Source: Streptomyces sp. HUAS 15-9
Lineage (GTDB): Bacteria > Actinomycetota > Actinomycetes > Streptomycetales > Streptomycetaceae
Assembly: GCF_025642155.1 (NCBI RefSeq)
Contig: NZ_CP106798.1
Span: forward strand, 806,001-870,000
Direction: 5' to 3'
DNA length: 64,000 bases
The notes below the pieces were generated by a model that did no database searches, was not told the DNA's origin, and was given only the letters and a program-made list of their open reading frames with translations. Shown in pieces: positions 45,014-53,428 of this stretch. The position numbers were made by a program, and so were the translations under genes. Each line of letters starts with the position of its first letter. The stretch's first letter is position 1.

Positions 45014-46918
45014 ATGCGCGACTTCGCCCTCGCTCCGGCGGCGGTTCCGGCCCTGACCGGCGGACTCGCCGACAGCGTCTTCGACATGGCGGTCCGCAAC
45101 CCCACTTTGCCGGTGCTCGCGCACCGCCCGGACGGCACCTCCGGCACCTGGCAGGAGGTGACGGCGGTCGAGTTGCGGGACGAAGTGGTCGATCTGGCCA
45201 AGGGGTTGGTGGCCTGCGGGATATCGCCGGGCCACCGGGTGGCCGTCATGTCCCGGACGCGGTACGAGTGGACGGTGCTCGCGCACGCCCTGTGGGCGGT
45301 CGGCGCGGAGGTCGTACCGATCCATCCGGCGTCGTCCCGGGAGCAGGTCGAGTGGATCCTCAGGGACGCCGAGTGCGTGGCCGTCGTGGTGGAGGACGAG
45401 CAGGGCATCATGACGGTCGGCACCGTGTGCGCGGGCCTTCCGCGGCTGCGGCACGTCTGGCAGCTGGACTCGGGGGCATTGGCCCAGCTGACGGAGCGGG
45501 GCCAGTTCATCCCGCTGACCACGGTGGAGTCGCTGCGCCGGATCGTGCTGCCGGACTCGACCGCGGTCATCGCCTACACCTCGGGCACATCGGGCCGGCC
45601 GATGGGCTGCGCGCTGACCCATCGCAGCCTGGCGCATCCGTGCGACATCCTGTTCGCGGGCTGGGGGCACACGGCGGCGCCCCCGGGAGAGCAGCCATCG
45701 GTCCTGGCCTTCCTGCCGTTCTCGCACGTGTACGGGCTGATGATCCAGGTGATCTGCGTGCGCGGCGGGGTGCTGATGGGCCACGAGCCGGAGATGACCG
45801 AGGAGGCACTGGCCTCGGCCCTGCGCACCTTCCGGCCGACGTACTTCTACGCCGTGCCGTCGCTGTTCGAGAAGCTCTACAAGACGTTCCTGCGCACCGC
45901 CCAACAGGCGGGCCGGGGTGCCCTGTTCGAGCGGGCGGCGGAGACGGCCCGGGACTTCGCCGAGGCCGAGGAGCGCCGGCGCCTGGGCACGGGGTCGGGC
46001 CCCGGGTTCGACCTGCGGCTGCAACACGCCCTGTACGAGCGGACGGTGTACCGAAGACTGCGGGGCGTGCTGGGCGGCCGGGTGGTCCGGGCCACCTCCG
46101 CCGGCTGCTCGCTCAATCGTGAACTGTCCCTGTTCTACGAGGGCATCGGCATCTATGTGCACGACGGCTACGGGCTGACCGAGGTCAGCGGTGGCATCAC
46201 CATGCAGCCGCTGGGCCGGGAGAAGTCCGGGACCGTGGGGCAGGCACTGCCGGGCACGGAGATCCAGGTCGCCGACGACGGGGAGATCCTGGTGCGCGGC
46301 CCGTCGGTGTTCCAGGGCTACGTCAACGACGAGCCGGCCACGCGGGCCGCGCTGCGCGGCGGCTGGCTGGCGACCGGGGACATCGGGCGGCTCGACTCCG
46401 AGGGCTATCTGACGATCACGGGCCGCAAGAAGGACGTCATCATCACCAACAGCGGAAAGAGCGTGGCCCCGGCGCCGCTGGAGCAGCGGCTGCGGATGCA
46501 TCCGCTCGTCCACCAGGCGGTGGTGGTCGGCGACGACCGGCCCTGTGTCGGGGCCCTGATCACCCTGGACCCGGAGTATCTGGCGCACTGGCGGGCGGCT
46601 CTGGCGCTGCAGCCCGACACTCCCGGGCGGCAGACACGGGAGGACAACGCGCTGCGGGAGGAGATCGCGCGGGCCATCGCCGCGGCCAACAGCGCGGTGT
46701 CACGCTCCGAGTCCATCCGGGTGTACCGGGTGCTCCCCGCGCCTTTCGACCCGGCCAACGGGCTGCTGACGCCCTCGCTGAAGCTGCGCCGGGACGCCAT
46801 AGTGCGGCACTACGCGGCCGAGATCGACGCTATGTACCAGGTCCGGACGCGCGCCGCGCACCGGCCCGCCCTGGAGGAGCCGGCCGACTGGGACGACTCG
46901 GACGACGTGTTCCGGTGA
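45014..46918 (+). CDS. Long-chain acyl-CoA synthetase (FadD15-like)
   Basis: A 634-residue AMP-forming ligase. P-loop YTSGTSGRPMG, A5 motif DGYGLTEVSGG, A7/A8 region LATGDIGRLDSEGYLTITGRKKDVIITNSGKSVAP. It activates a fatty acid through an acyl-adenylate to acyl-CoA. The long insert FRPTYFYAVPSLFEKLYKTF...AAETARDFAEAEERRR is typical of the FadD15 group. In the last segment the C-terminal catalytic Lys region is represented by SLKLRRDAI. ATG 45014 is preceded by CGGGAGCAG. Monocistronic as far as can be seen. Confidence 0.93.
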   Translation: MRDFALAPAAVPALTGGLADSVFDMAVRNPTLPVLAHRPDGTSGTWQEVTAVELRDEVVDLAKGLVACGISPGHRVAVMSRTRYEWTVLAHALWAVGAEVVPIHPASSREQVEWILRDAECVAVVVEDEQGIMTVGTVCAGLPRLRHVWQLDSGALAQLTERGQFIPLTTVESLRRIVLPDSTAVIAYTSGTSGRPMGCALTHRSLAHPCDILFAGWGHTAAPPGEQPSVLAFLPFSHVYGLMIQVICVRGGVLMGHEPEMTEEALASALRTFRPTYFYAVPSLFEKLYKTFLRTAQQAGRGALFERAAETARDFAEAEERRRLGTGSGPGFDLRLQHALYERTVYRRLRGVLGGRVVRATSAGCSLNRELSLFYEGIGIYVHDGYGLTEVSGGITMQPLGREKSGTVGQALPGTEIQVADDGEILVRGPSVFQGYVNDEPATRAALRGGWLATGDIGRLDSEGYLTITGRKKDVIITNSGKSVAPAPLEQRLRMHPLVHQAVVVGDDRPCVGALITLDPEYLAHWRAALALQPDTPGRQTREDNALREEIARAIAAANSAVSRSESIRVYRVLPAPFDPANGLLTPSLKLRRDAIVRHYAAEIDAMYQVRTRAAHRPALEEPADWDDSDDVFR

Positions 46919-47002
46919 GGAGCCGCCGTCCCTGGGAACTCGCATCGTGGGACGGATGAGCACCGACAGCAGTCCTGCTCTCCCGGGACTGAGGAAGACG
47001 AG

Positions 47003-47437
47003 ATGCCGATCGTGCCGCGCCGGGACGACACACCGCCCTCCGAGGAGACGCTGGAGCGTACGTTCTCCTTTCCGGGCGATCTGCGGAACGTGACGGGTAC
47101 ACGACTCGCCGCGGAGGAGTTCCTGTGTGTCCTCGCACGCAGGTCGCCGCCGGCGGCTCCGGAGTACTGGGACGACATCCTGCTGGTCGTCACGGAACTG
47201 GCCGCCAACGTCGTCCAGTACGCCCCGGGCCCCTTCGAACTGCGGATGCGCCGCACGTTCGACGGCGTGCACGTCACGATGCACGACACCAGCACCACCC
47301 GGCCTCAGCCGCGTCCGTTCCGGCCCAGCAAGGGCGGGGGCGGTATCGGCTGGCACCTCATTCACACGCTGTGCGAGCAGGTCAGCGTGGTCGTCACGGA
47401 GACCGGCAAGGACGTGCACGCCTTTCTTCCCTGGTGA
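47003..47437 (+). CDS. RsbW-like ATP-binding regulatory protein
   Basis: A 144-residue HATPase_c single-domain protein: N box DDILLVVTELAANVVQYAPG, G1 region MHDTSTTRP (weak DxGxG), G2 region KGGGGIGWHLIHTLCEQV. Such proteins are anti-sigma kinases or their paralogues in Streptomyces, phosphorylating STAS-domain antagonists. No sigma or STAS gene is adjacent. GAGGAAG lies 7-8 bases before ATG 47003. Its last codons (LPW-stop) form the first unit of a four-copy tandem repeat. Confidence 0.85.
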   Translation: MPIVPRRDDTPPSEETLERTFSFPGDLRNVTGTRLAAEEFLCVLARRSPPAAPEYWDDILLVVTELAANVVQYAPGPFELRMRRTFDGVHVTMHDTSTTRPQPRPFRPSKGGGGIGWHLIHTLCEQVSVVVTETGKDVHAFLPW

Positions 47438-47510
47438 CAGAACTTTTCTTCCCCGGTGACGGGACTCTCTTCCCTGGTGAGGAACCCTCTTCCCTGGCGA
47501 CGGAACGTTC
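47427..47510. repeat. Four-copy imperfect tandem repeat, about 21 bp
   Basis: Units start TTCCCTGGTGA or a close variant at 47427 (22 bp), 47449 (21), 47470 (20) and 47490 (21). The first unit covers the final codons and stop of the upstream ATPase gene; the others fill the gap to the convergent methyltransferase gene. Confidence 0.8.
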
Positions 47511-47526
47511 CCGCAAGGTCGTCGTC

Positions 47527-48348
47527 TCAGCCCGGGCGATGGGCGACCGCGCCGAACATCGTCACGGACATGTGCAGTGCGCCCCGCTCGGCGGCCTCGG
47601 CAAGACCGGCGTACGCGGTGTCGCACTGGGCCTCGGTCAGCAGTCCGCGGTGCACCGCCGACTTGCCCAGCATGCGGATCAGCGGCCAGGCGACGGACCG
47701 GTGGTCCTGGAGCAGGGCCTGGGAGCCGCGGTCGTCGACCACGAATCCGGCCGCGGCCAGCTGGCCGACGAGGCGGCGCCCCGAGTAGGGGTTGGCCGCG
47801 CTGGTCAGGGCGCCCGAGGTCAGCGCCCGCATGATCTCCGGGTCGCCGGGGTGCAGGATGGTGGTCGCCCAGTCGGTGTCGAGCAGCGCCACACGGCCGC
47901 CGGGGCGCAGCACCCGGGCCATCTCCGCGACGGCCCGGTCCGGTTCGGCGAGATGCTGCAGCACGCGTTCGCACCACACGACGTCCACCGAGGCCTCGGG
48001 CAGGGGCAGCGCGAGGGCGTCGCCGTCCGTGAAGCGCGCCCCGCCGCCGCCCGCGCGTTCCTCGGCGACCGCGCGCAGCGCGGGGTTCGGTTCGACGCCG
48101 AGGGCCGATCCATGGGGGCCGACGGCGGCCGCCAGTTCCCGTGTCCATGAGCCGGTCCCGCAGCCGACGTCCAGCGTCCGCTCGCCGTCCTTGGGCGCGA
48201 GCGCCTCGTGGGCCCAGGCGCGCAGCCGTCGTACTCCCGGGTTGGCGTCCTGGACGTCCAGCGCGCCGATCAGATGTGCCGCCGCTTCGGGGTTCCGTGC
48301 GTCGATGTTCCTAGTCCGGAAGCCCGAACCGGGCCGTGTCTGCGCCAT
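47527..48348 (-). CDS. Class I SAM-dependent methyltransferase
   Basis: A 273-residue protein with the Methyltransf_11 Rossmann core: motif I TLDVGCGTGSW, acidic post-I GVEPNPAL, motif II DVVWCERVLQHL and motif III LRPGGRVALLDTDW. The substrate is unknown; the layout resembles UbiE/small-molecule methyltransferases. I chose ATG 48348 (MAQTRPGSGF); the frame extends upstream but with atypical Arg-rich sequence. Confidence 0.87.
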   Translation of the reverse strand: MAQTRPGSGFRTRNIDARNPEAAAHLIGALDVQDANPGVRRLRAWAHEALAPKDGERTLDVGCGTGSWTRELAAAVGPHGSALGVEPNPALRAVAEERAGGGGARFTDGDALALPLPEASVDVVWCERVLQHLAEPDRAVAEMARVLRPGGRVALLDTDWATTILHPGDPEIMRALTSGALTSAANPYSGRRLVGQLAAAGFVVDDRGSQALLQDHRSVAWPLIRMLGKSAVHRGLLTEAQCDTAYAGLAEAAERGALHMSVTMFGAVAHRPG

Positions 48349-48663
48349 GCCGCGCACTCTACGGCGCACGGCTCGCGGTCCAGGAGCCTTTTCCGGACGC
48401 CTGGTTCGAGCCCGCCGCGACCGGCGCGCGCCCCGGCCCGGGAACCCTCGGACTGCCACTGTCACAGCGATACGGCGCATATCCGTGCGACACACGGGTT
48501 ACTCGGGGCCGCGGGAGGCGCATGCTGGTGCCCACGCCGTCGTCTGCCTGCCGCACCCGACTGGCGGGGCGGCTCGGGGCGCGGTGGGATCGATGTGGTG
48601 CGAAGCAGCGATCCGGGGCACGCGCATGGTGTCGAGTCGGACCGCCCGGAGCCGCGGAAAGGG
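48349..48663. other. Divergent intergenic region, methyltransferase / NDH-2
   Basis: A 315-bp gap. Open frames cross it on both strands but are Arg/Pro/Gly-rich and lack ribosome-binding sites, so I take it as non-coding. I see no convincing operator. The right end has GGAAAGGG for the flavoprotein. Confidence 0.5.
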
Positions 48664-50040
48664 ATGAACGACGTGACACGACCCAGGATCCTGGTGGTCG
48701 GCGCAGGCTTCGCCGGAGTGGAGTGCGTTCGCCGCCTGGAACGGAAACTCGCCCCCGACGAGGCCGACGTCACCCTGGTGACGCCCTCCGCCTTCCAGCT
48801 CTATCTGCCGCTGCTGCCCCAGGTCGCCTCCGGCGTGCTCACGCCCCAGTCGATCGCGGTGTCGCTGCGCCGGAGCAAGAAGTACCGCACCCGGATCATC
48901 CCGGGCAGTGCCATCGGCGTGGACCTGAAGTCCAAGGTCTGCGTCATCCGCACGATAACGGACGAGACCGTCGACGTGTCGTACGACTACATCGTGCTGG
49001 CGCCGGGCAGTGTCACCCGCACCTTCGACATCCCGGGCCTGACCGAGCACGCCTTCGGCATGAAGACCCTCGCGGAGGCCGCCTACGTCCGCGACCACGT
49101 CATCTCCCAGCTGGACCTCGCCGACGCCAGTCACGACCCGGCGGAGCGCGCCTCGCGGCTGCAGTTCGTGGTGGTCGGCGGCGGTTATGCCGGTACCGAG
49201 ACCGCCGCCTGCCTGCAGCGGCTGACGCACGCGGCCGTCAAGCGCTACCCGCGGCTGGACCCCGGCCTGATCAAGTGGCATCTGATCGACATCGCGCCGA
49301 AGCTGATGCCGGAGCTGGGCGACAAGCTCGGGCGCAGCGCCCAGGAGATCCTGCGCCGGCGCGGCATCGACATCTCGCTGGGCGTCTCCATCGCGAAGGC
49401 GGGCCCCGAGGAGGTCACCTTCACCGACGGCCGGGTGGTCCCGACCCGCACCCTGATCTGGACGGCCGGTGTGGTCGCCAGCCCGCTGATCGCCACGCTC
49501 GGCGCGCAGACCGTGCGGGGGCGGCTCGCGGTCGACCCCCATATGTCGCTCCCGGGCCACGACGGCGTGTTCGCGCTCGGCGACGCCGCCGCCGTGCCGG
49601 ACCGGGCCAAGGAGGAGGGCGCGATCTGCCCGCCCACCGCGCAGCACGCCATGCGGCAGGGCAGGAGGGTCGCCGACAACGTCATCGCGACGCTGCGCAA
49701 TCAGCCGCTGCGCCCGTACGAGCACCGGGACCTCGGGCTCGTCGTCGACCTGGGCGGCACGGACGCGGTGTCCAAGCCGCTGGGCATCGAACTGCGCGGC
49801 CTGCCTGCCCAGGTCGTCGCCCGCGGCTACCACTGGACGGCGCTGCGCACCAATGTCGCCAAGACCCGCGTCATGACCAACTGGCTGCTCAACTCGGTGG
49901 CGGGCGACGATTTCGTGCGCACCGGGTTCCAGGCCCGCAAGTCCATGAGACTCAAGGACTTCGAGCACGCCGACGCCTATATGACGCCCGAACAGGTGCG
50001 GGCGTATGTGGAGGGCCGCGGCGGCGGCCCGTCGAGCTGA
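48664..50040 (+). CDS. Type II NADH dehydrogenase-like flavoprotein
   Basis: A 458-residue FAD-dependent pyridine nucleotide oxidoreductase: FAD motif ILVVGAGFAGVECVRRLE, NAD(P) motif FVVVGGGYAGTETAACLQ, and the late FAD-binding segment GVFALGDAAAVPD followed by CPPTAQHAMRQG, typical of NDH-2. The C-terminal region (RTNVAKTRVMTNWLLNSVAGDDFVRTGF) is amphipathic, as expected for peripheral membrane attachment. It would pass electrons from NADH to menaquinone without proton pumping. Confidence 0.9.
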   Translation: MNDVTRPRILVVGAGFAGVECVRRLERKLAPDEADVTLVTPSAFQLYLPLLPQVASGVLTPQSIAVSLRRSKKYRTRIIPGSAIGVDLKSKVCVIRTITDETVDVSYDYIVLAPGSVTRTFDIPGLTEHAFGMKTLAEAAYVRDHVISQLDLADASHDPAERASRLQFVVVGGGYAGTETAACLQRLTHAAVKRYPRLDPGLIKWHLIDIAPKLMPELGDKLGRSAQEILRRRGIDISLGVSIAKAGPEEVTFTDGRVVPTRTLIWTAGVVASPLIATLGAQTVRGRLAVDPHMSLPGHDGVFALGDAAAVPDRAKEEGAICPPTAQHAMRQGRRVADNVIATLRNQPLRPYEHRDLGLVVDLGGTDAVSKPLGIELRGLPAQVVARGYHWTALRTNVAKTRVMTNWLLNSVAGDDFVRTGFQARKSMRLKDFEHADAYMTPEQVRAYVEGRGGGPSS

Positions 50041-50167
50041 CCCGGGGCACCCCGTCGGCCGCCGGCCGGCCGCGCTTTGAGCCGGCGGTCGTCCCCGGTG
50101 GCCATGGGCCGTACCGTGCCATGCTGGGTGCGGGATCACGACGTGACACGGGAGAGAGCGCGGCGGC

Positions 50168-52402
50168 GTGAGGACTGCGGGACGGTCGGTGCGGGCGGAG
50201 CTGCGGGACCGTCTCGCGGCGTCCGATCCCGGCCTGCTGCGGCTCGCGGCGGGCCTGCGGACCGTCCTCGCCATCAGCCTGTCGCTGGCCGCATTGGCCC
50301 TGGCGGGGGCCGATGTGACCCATCTGGTGGCCGCCGCCATGGCCGCGATGGTCGCCACCTTCGCCATCCGGGAGAAGCAGCGGGGCCGGCAGGCCGTCAC
50401 GCTCGCCCTGGGGCTGCCGGTGGCCCTGGCCTCGGTGTCGCTGGGCGCGCTGCTCAGCGCGCACATCGTGGCCGGCGACCTGTTCTTCGTCGCGCTCATC
50501 TTCTGCGCGGTCTACGGCCGCCGGTACGGGGAGCGCGGTACGGCGCTCGGGCTGATCGGCTTCCAGATCTACTTCCTCTCGCTGTTCGTGCACGCGACCG
50601 TGCCGACCCTGCCGGGGCTCTACGGCGCGATGGGCGTGGCGTTCGTGTGCAGCGCCCTCGCCCGGTTCGTCCTCGTACGGCAGACGCCCGCGGGCACCCT
50701 CGACCGGCTGCGGCGGGCCTTCCGCGCCCGGCTCGCCCAACTCGTCGAGGCCCAGATCGAGTTGCTCGACGCCGGCCCACAGGACGTGGACAAGGCCCTG
50801 GAGGTGGTCCGGGTCAGGACGGCCCGGCTGCACGAGACGGCGCTGCTGATCCAGGGCCGGCTGGAGGACGGGACCTCCGACGGGTCGGTGGCGCGGCTGC
50901 TCCAGCGCCGGATCGCGGACGCCGAGATCGCCGCCGAGCGGCTCGGGCTGATGCTGCTGACCGCGCGCAGCACCGAGCGGGCGGACACGCTCACGCTGCA
51001 TCTGCCGGGCGCGCCCCTGCCCTCAGGGGGTGAGCTGCCGGTGCGCGACGAGTGGGCGGCCGAGCTGCGCCGCGCGCTGGAGGCGCTGCGGCTGCTGGTG
51101 CTGCGACCCGTCGGCGAGGACACGGGGACCGGCCTCTCACGGCTGCGGAACCGGCTGCTCGGCTACCGGGGGGAGGAGAACCTGCCCGATGCCCCGTCCG
51201 CCGTGCAGGACGTCTTCCGGGGCGTCGGCGAGGCCGCGCGCACGGTCCTGGGGCTGCGGATCGCCCTCGACGGGCCGCAGGACGAGTCCGCCGACACCCC
51301 CGCGACGACCCGCTCGCGCGAGGAGCTGGACGCGGAGGACGCGGCGATCGGCGGTGAGGAGGACGAGCCGGAGGAGGAGCGGCCCACCGGCCTGCTGCGG
51401 CCGACGACGCGGGCGGCCGTGCAGGTGGCGGTCGGATCGGCGCTCGCCATGGCGGGCGGTGAGCTGCTGTCGGGCGATCGCTGGTACTGGGCGGTGCTGA
51501 CCTGCTGGATCGTGTTCATCAACACCGCGTCCACCGGGGAGATCCTGGTCAAGGGCTATCGCCGGGTGCTCGGCACGGTGTTCGGCGTCGTGGCCGGCAT
51601 CGGCCTTGCGGGACTGGTCGGGCACCACACGTGGACGGCGTTCGGGCTGGTGCTGCTGCTCATCTTCGCGATGTTCTACACGGCCCCGCTCTCCTACACG
51701 CTGATGTCGTTCTTCGTGACGGCGATGCTGGGGCTGCTGTACACGCTGCTCAACACCTATAGCGCGTCGGTCCTGGTGCTGCGCGTGGAGGAGACGGTGC
51801 TGGGCGCGGCGTGCGGGGTCTTCGCGGCGGCGGTGGTCCTGCCGGTGCACACCGACCGCCGTACGAACGAACTCCTGGCCGGCGCGCTGAACCGGCTGGC
51901 CGACGTCACGCGGGCCGCGGTGGACCAGTTGAGCGGTGGGCCCCCGGCCGAGCTGCTGGACCGGGCGCGCGAGCTGGACCAGGCGCTGGCCGATCTGCGT
52001 GCCTCCACCCAGCCACTGACCCACCCGATCGCACCGCAGCGGTCGCGCCGGGACACGGCCCGCTATGTCGTGGCCCTCCTGGAGACCTGTGCGTATCACG
52101 CGCGTTCCCTGGCTGCCACCGCCGAACTGCTGCCCGCATACCCCTCGATCGCCGCGGATCCCCGGCTGCGCGGGGTGGGGCAGCGGATCGTGCACAACAT
52201 CGAGGCGATCGCCGAGCACGTCACCGACCGGCACGCCGAGTCCAGGGTCGAGACCGGCCCCAGCATCGCCTCCCTGCTCGAGCCCGGCACCCTCGCGACC
52301 CCGCGCTGCGACCGCGTGACCGACCGCGTGCTGCGCCATCTGCAGCGCCTGGACGAGGCGGCCATGGGCCTGGCCCGCCCCCTCCGAGTCCCACTCGCAT
52401 GA
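50168..52402 (+). CDS. FUSC-family membrane protein
   Basis: A 744-residue protein with two clusters of transmembrane helices (about 25-175 and 420-560), each a FUSC module, separated by a cytoplasmic region with a Glu-rich stretch (EDAAIGGEEDEPEEERP), and a long helical C-terminal domain. FUSC proteins are linked to efflux of aromatic acids and similar compounds. The second module carries the conserved GDRWYWAVLTCWIVFINTASTGEILVKGYRRVLGTVFGVVAGI. GTG 50168 has GGGAGAG upstream. Confidence 0.88.
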   Translation: MRTAGRSVRAELRDRLAASDPGLLRLAAGLRTVLAISLSLAALALAGADVTHLVAAAMAAMVATFAIREKQRGRQAVTLALGLPVALASVSLGALLSAHIVAGDLFFVALIFCAVYGRRYGERGTALGLIGFQIYFLSLFVHATVPTLPGLYGAMGVAFVCSALARFVLVRQTPAGTLDRLRRAFRARLAQLVEAQIELLDAGPQDVDKALEVVRVRTARLHETALLIQGRLEDGTSDGSVARLLQRRIADAEIAAERLGLMLLTARSTERADTLTLHLPGAPLPSGGELPVRDEWAAELRRALEALRLLVLRPVGEDTGTGLSRLRNRLLGYRGEENLPDAPSAVQDVFRGVGEAARTVLGLRIALDGPQDESADTPATTRSREELDAEDAAIGGEEDEPEEERPTGLLRPTTRAAVQVAVGSALAMAGGELLSGDRWYWAVLTCWIVFINTASTGEILVKGYRRVLGTVFGVVAGIGLAGLVGHHTWTAFGLVLLLIFAMFYTAPLSYTLMSFFVTAMLGLLYTLLNTYSASVLVLRVEETVLGAACGVFAAAVVLPVHTDRRTNELLAGALNRLADVTRAAVDQLSGGPPAELLDRARELDQALADLRASTQPLTHPIAPQRSRRDTARYVVALLETCAYHARSLAATAELLPAYPSIAADPRLRGVGQRIVHNIEAIAEHVTDRHAESRVETGPSIASLLEPGTLATPRCDRVTDRVLRHLQRLDEAAMGLARPLRVPLA

Positions 52403-52470
52403 TCTCTCCGGGCGCCGCCAAACCCGTGAATCGGTCCGGTCGGGGCGTCGTTTCGGGGTATGGGGACGGT

Positions 52471-52695
52471 ATGACCGACGTCGTGGATTCGAGCGAGCTG
52501 TTGCGGCGCATCCAGCGCGGGCGGGACTGCGCGGCGGCCGAGGAGCGGGCCTGGCGGGCCTGTGCGGAGAACCTGAAGGCGACCGATCCGGAAGGGGCCC
52601 GGGAGGCGTCCGCGCGGGCCTGGGCGTACGAGGCCGTGTTCCGTGTGCTGGACGAGATCGCGGTACCGGGGCGGCACGGCGACGGGAAGAAGTGA
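52471..52695 (+). CDS. Small hypothetical protein
   Basis: A 74-residue, strongly helical, charged protein (SSELLRRIQRGRDCAAAEERAWRACAENLKATDPEGAREASARAWAYEAVFRVLDEI). No domain recognised. Codon use and Ala/Arg/Glu pattern are normal for the genome; ATG follows GGGGACGGT. Its 3-prime end is 115 bp before a strong intrinsic terminator. Could be a small regulatory or structural protein; nothing more can be said. Confidence 0.6.
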   Translation: MTDVVDSSELLRRIQRGRDCAAAEERAWRACAENLKATDPEGAREASARAWAYEAVFRVLDEIAVPGRHGDGKK

Positions 52696-52754
52696 AACCG
52701 GTCACGTGACCCGCTCTCAGGTACGCGAAGCCGCCGTAGGTGGTTTACCGTTCA

Positions 52755-52846
52755 TACATACGTGGCCTCGGAGTCGACCGCGACAGTCCTCCCTGTGTCA
52801 CCGCTTACGGCCCTGGCTGGTTTCCCCCGTCCAGCCAGGGCTTTTT
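52755..52846 (+). ncRNA. Possible small RNA or attenuated leader
   Basis: An AT-richer stretch (GTTTACCGTTCATACATACG, 52743-52762) that could be a promoter is followed within 90 nt by an intrinsic terminator with a real U-tract. This compact promoter-terminator layout suits a small RNA of about 80-90 nt. It may instead be a transcription attenuator in the leader of the cyclic-nucleotide-binding gene, or simply the terminator of the preceding small gene. The 5-prime end is a guess. Confidence 0.4.
52810..52846 (+). terminator. Intrinsic terminator with U-tract
   Basis: GCCCTGGCTGG (52810-52820) and CCAGCCAGGGC (52831-52841) form a perfect 11-bp stem with a 10-nt loop, directly followed by TTTTT. 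A classic U-tract is unusual in Streptomyces. Confidence 0.9.
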
Positions 52847-52967
52847 AATGCCCCAGGGACCGAATCCAGAGGTTCTCCACTCCGCCGAGGTGCTCAGCGC
52901 GGCGGCAGCGGCTGAAATGGGTGCAGGGAAAACACCGGAAACCCCCGCCGGCGAGGAGCCCTGCGCG

Positions 52968-53423
52968 ATGACCAAAGCGATAAAACTGCTGACCGCCCTT
53001 CCGCAAGTGCAGCGCGAGCGTCTGATGGAGCTGGCCCAGGAGGTCTCCTTCCCGGAGGACACCCGGATCTTCGAGGCGGGTGGCACCGCCGACCGCTTCT
53101 GGGTGATCCGTTCGGGCGCGGTCAACCTCGATCAGGAGGTGACAACCCACCAACGCGTGACCGTGGCCACCCTCGGCGCCGGCGACCTCCTTGGCTGGTC
53201 GTGGCTGTTCCCGCCGTACCAGTGGGACTTCGGCGCGGTGGCCTTCAGTCCCGTGCGCGCCTACGAGTTCGACGCGGCGGCGGTGCTGGGCGTGTCCGTG
53301 GAGGACCCGTTGCTCGGGCTGTCGCTGGTACGGACCGTCGCCGAGATCCTCGCCCACCGGCTGGAGATGACCCGCGGCAAGCTGATGGACCAGTACACAC
53401 TGCGCCGGCGCGGGCCTCTTTAG
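52968..53423 (+). CDS. Cyclic nucleotide-binding domain protein
   Basis: A 151-residue protein made of one CRP-type cNMP-binding beta-barrel (LAQEVSFPEDTRIFEAGGTADRFWVIRSGAVNLDQEV to LGAGDLLGWSWLFPP) and a C-terminal helix. There is no DNA-binding domain, so it must act through another protein or as a subunit. The usual phosphate-binding Arg segment (GExA...R) is replaced by GDLLGWSWLF. ATG 52968 has GAGGAG 10 bases upstream; earlier in-frame ATGs (52848, 52918) lack one and the first sits right after the U-tract. Ligand unproven. Confidence 0.8.
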   Translation: MTKAIKLLTALPQVQRERLMELAQEVSFPEDTRIFEAGGTADRFWVIRSGAVNLDQEVTTHQRVTVATLGAGDLLGWSWLFPPYQWDFGAVAFSPVRAYEFDAAAVLGVSVEDPLLGLSLVRTVAEILAHRLEMTRGKLMDQYTLRRRGPL

Positions 53424-53428
53424 AACCC

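Noticed and set aside
43724..46588. 954-codon antisense frame over the YbdK and acyl-CoA synthetase genes
   Set aside because: No recognisable domain, composition typical of antisense frames in high-GC DNA; both plus-strand genes have full motifs.
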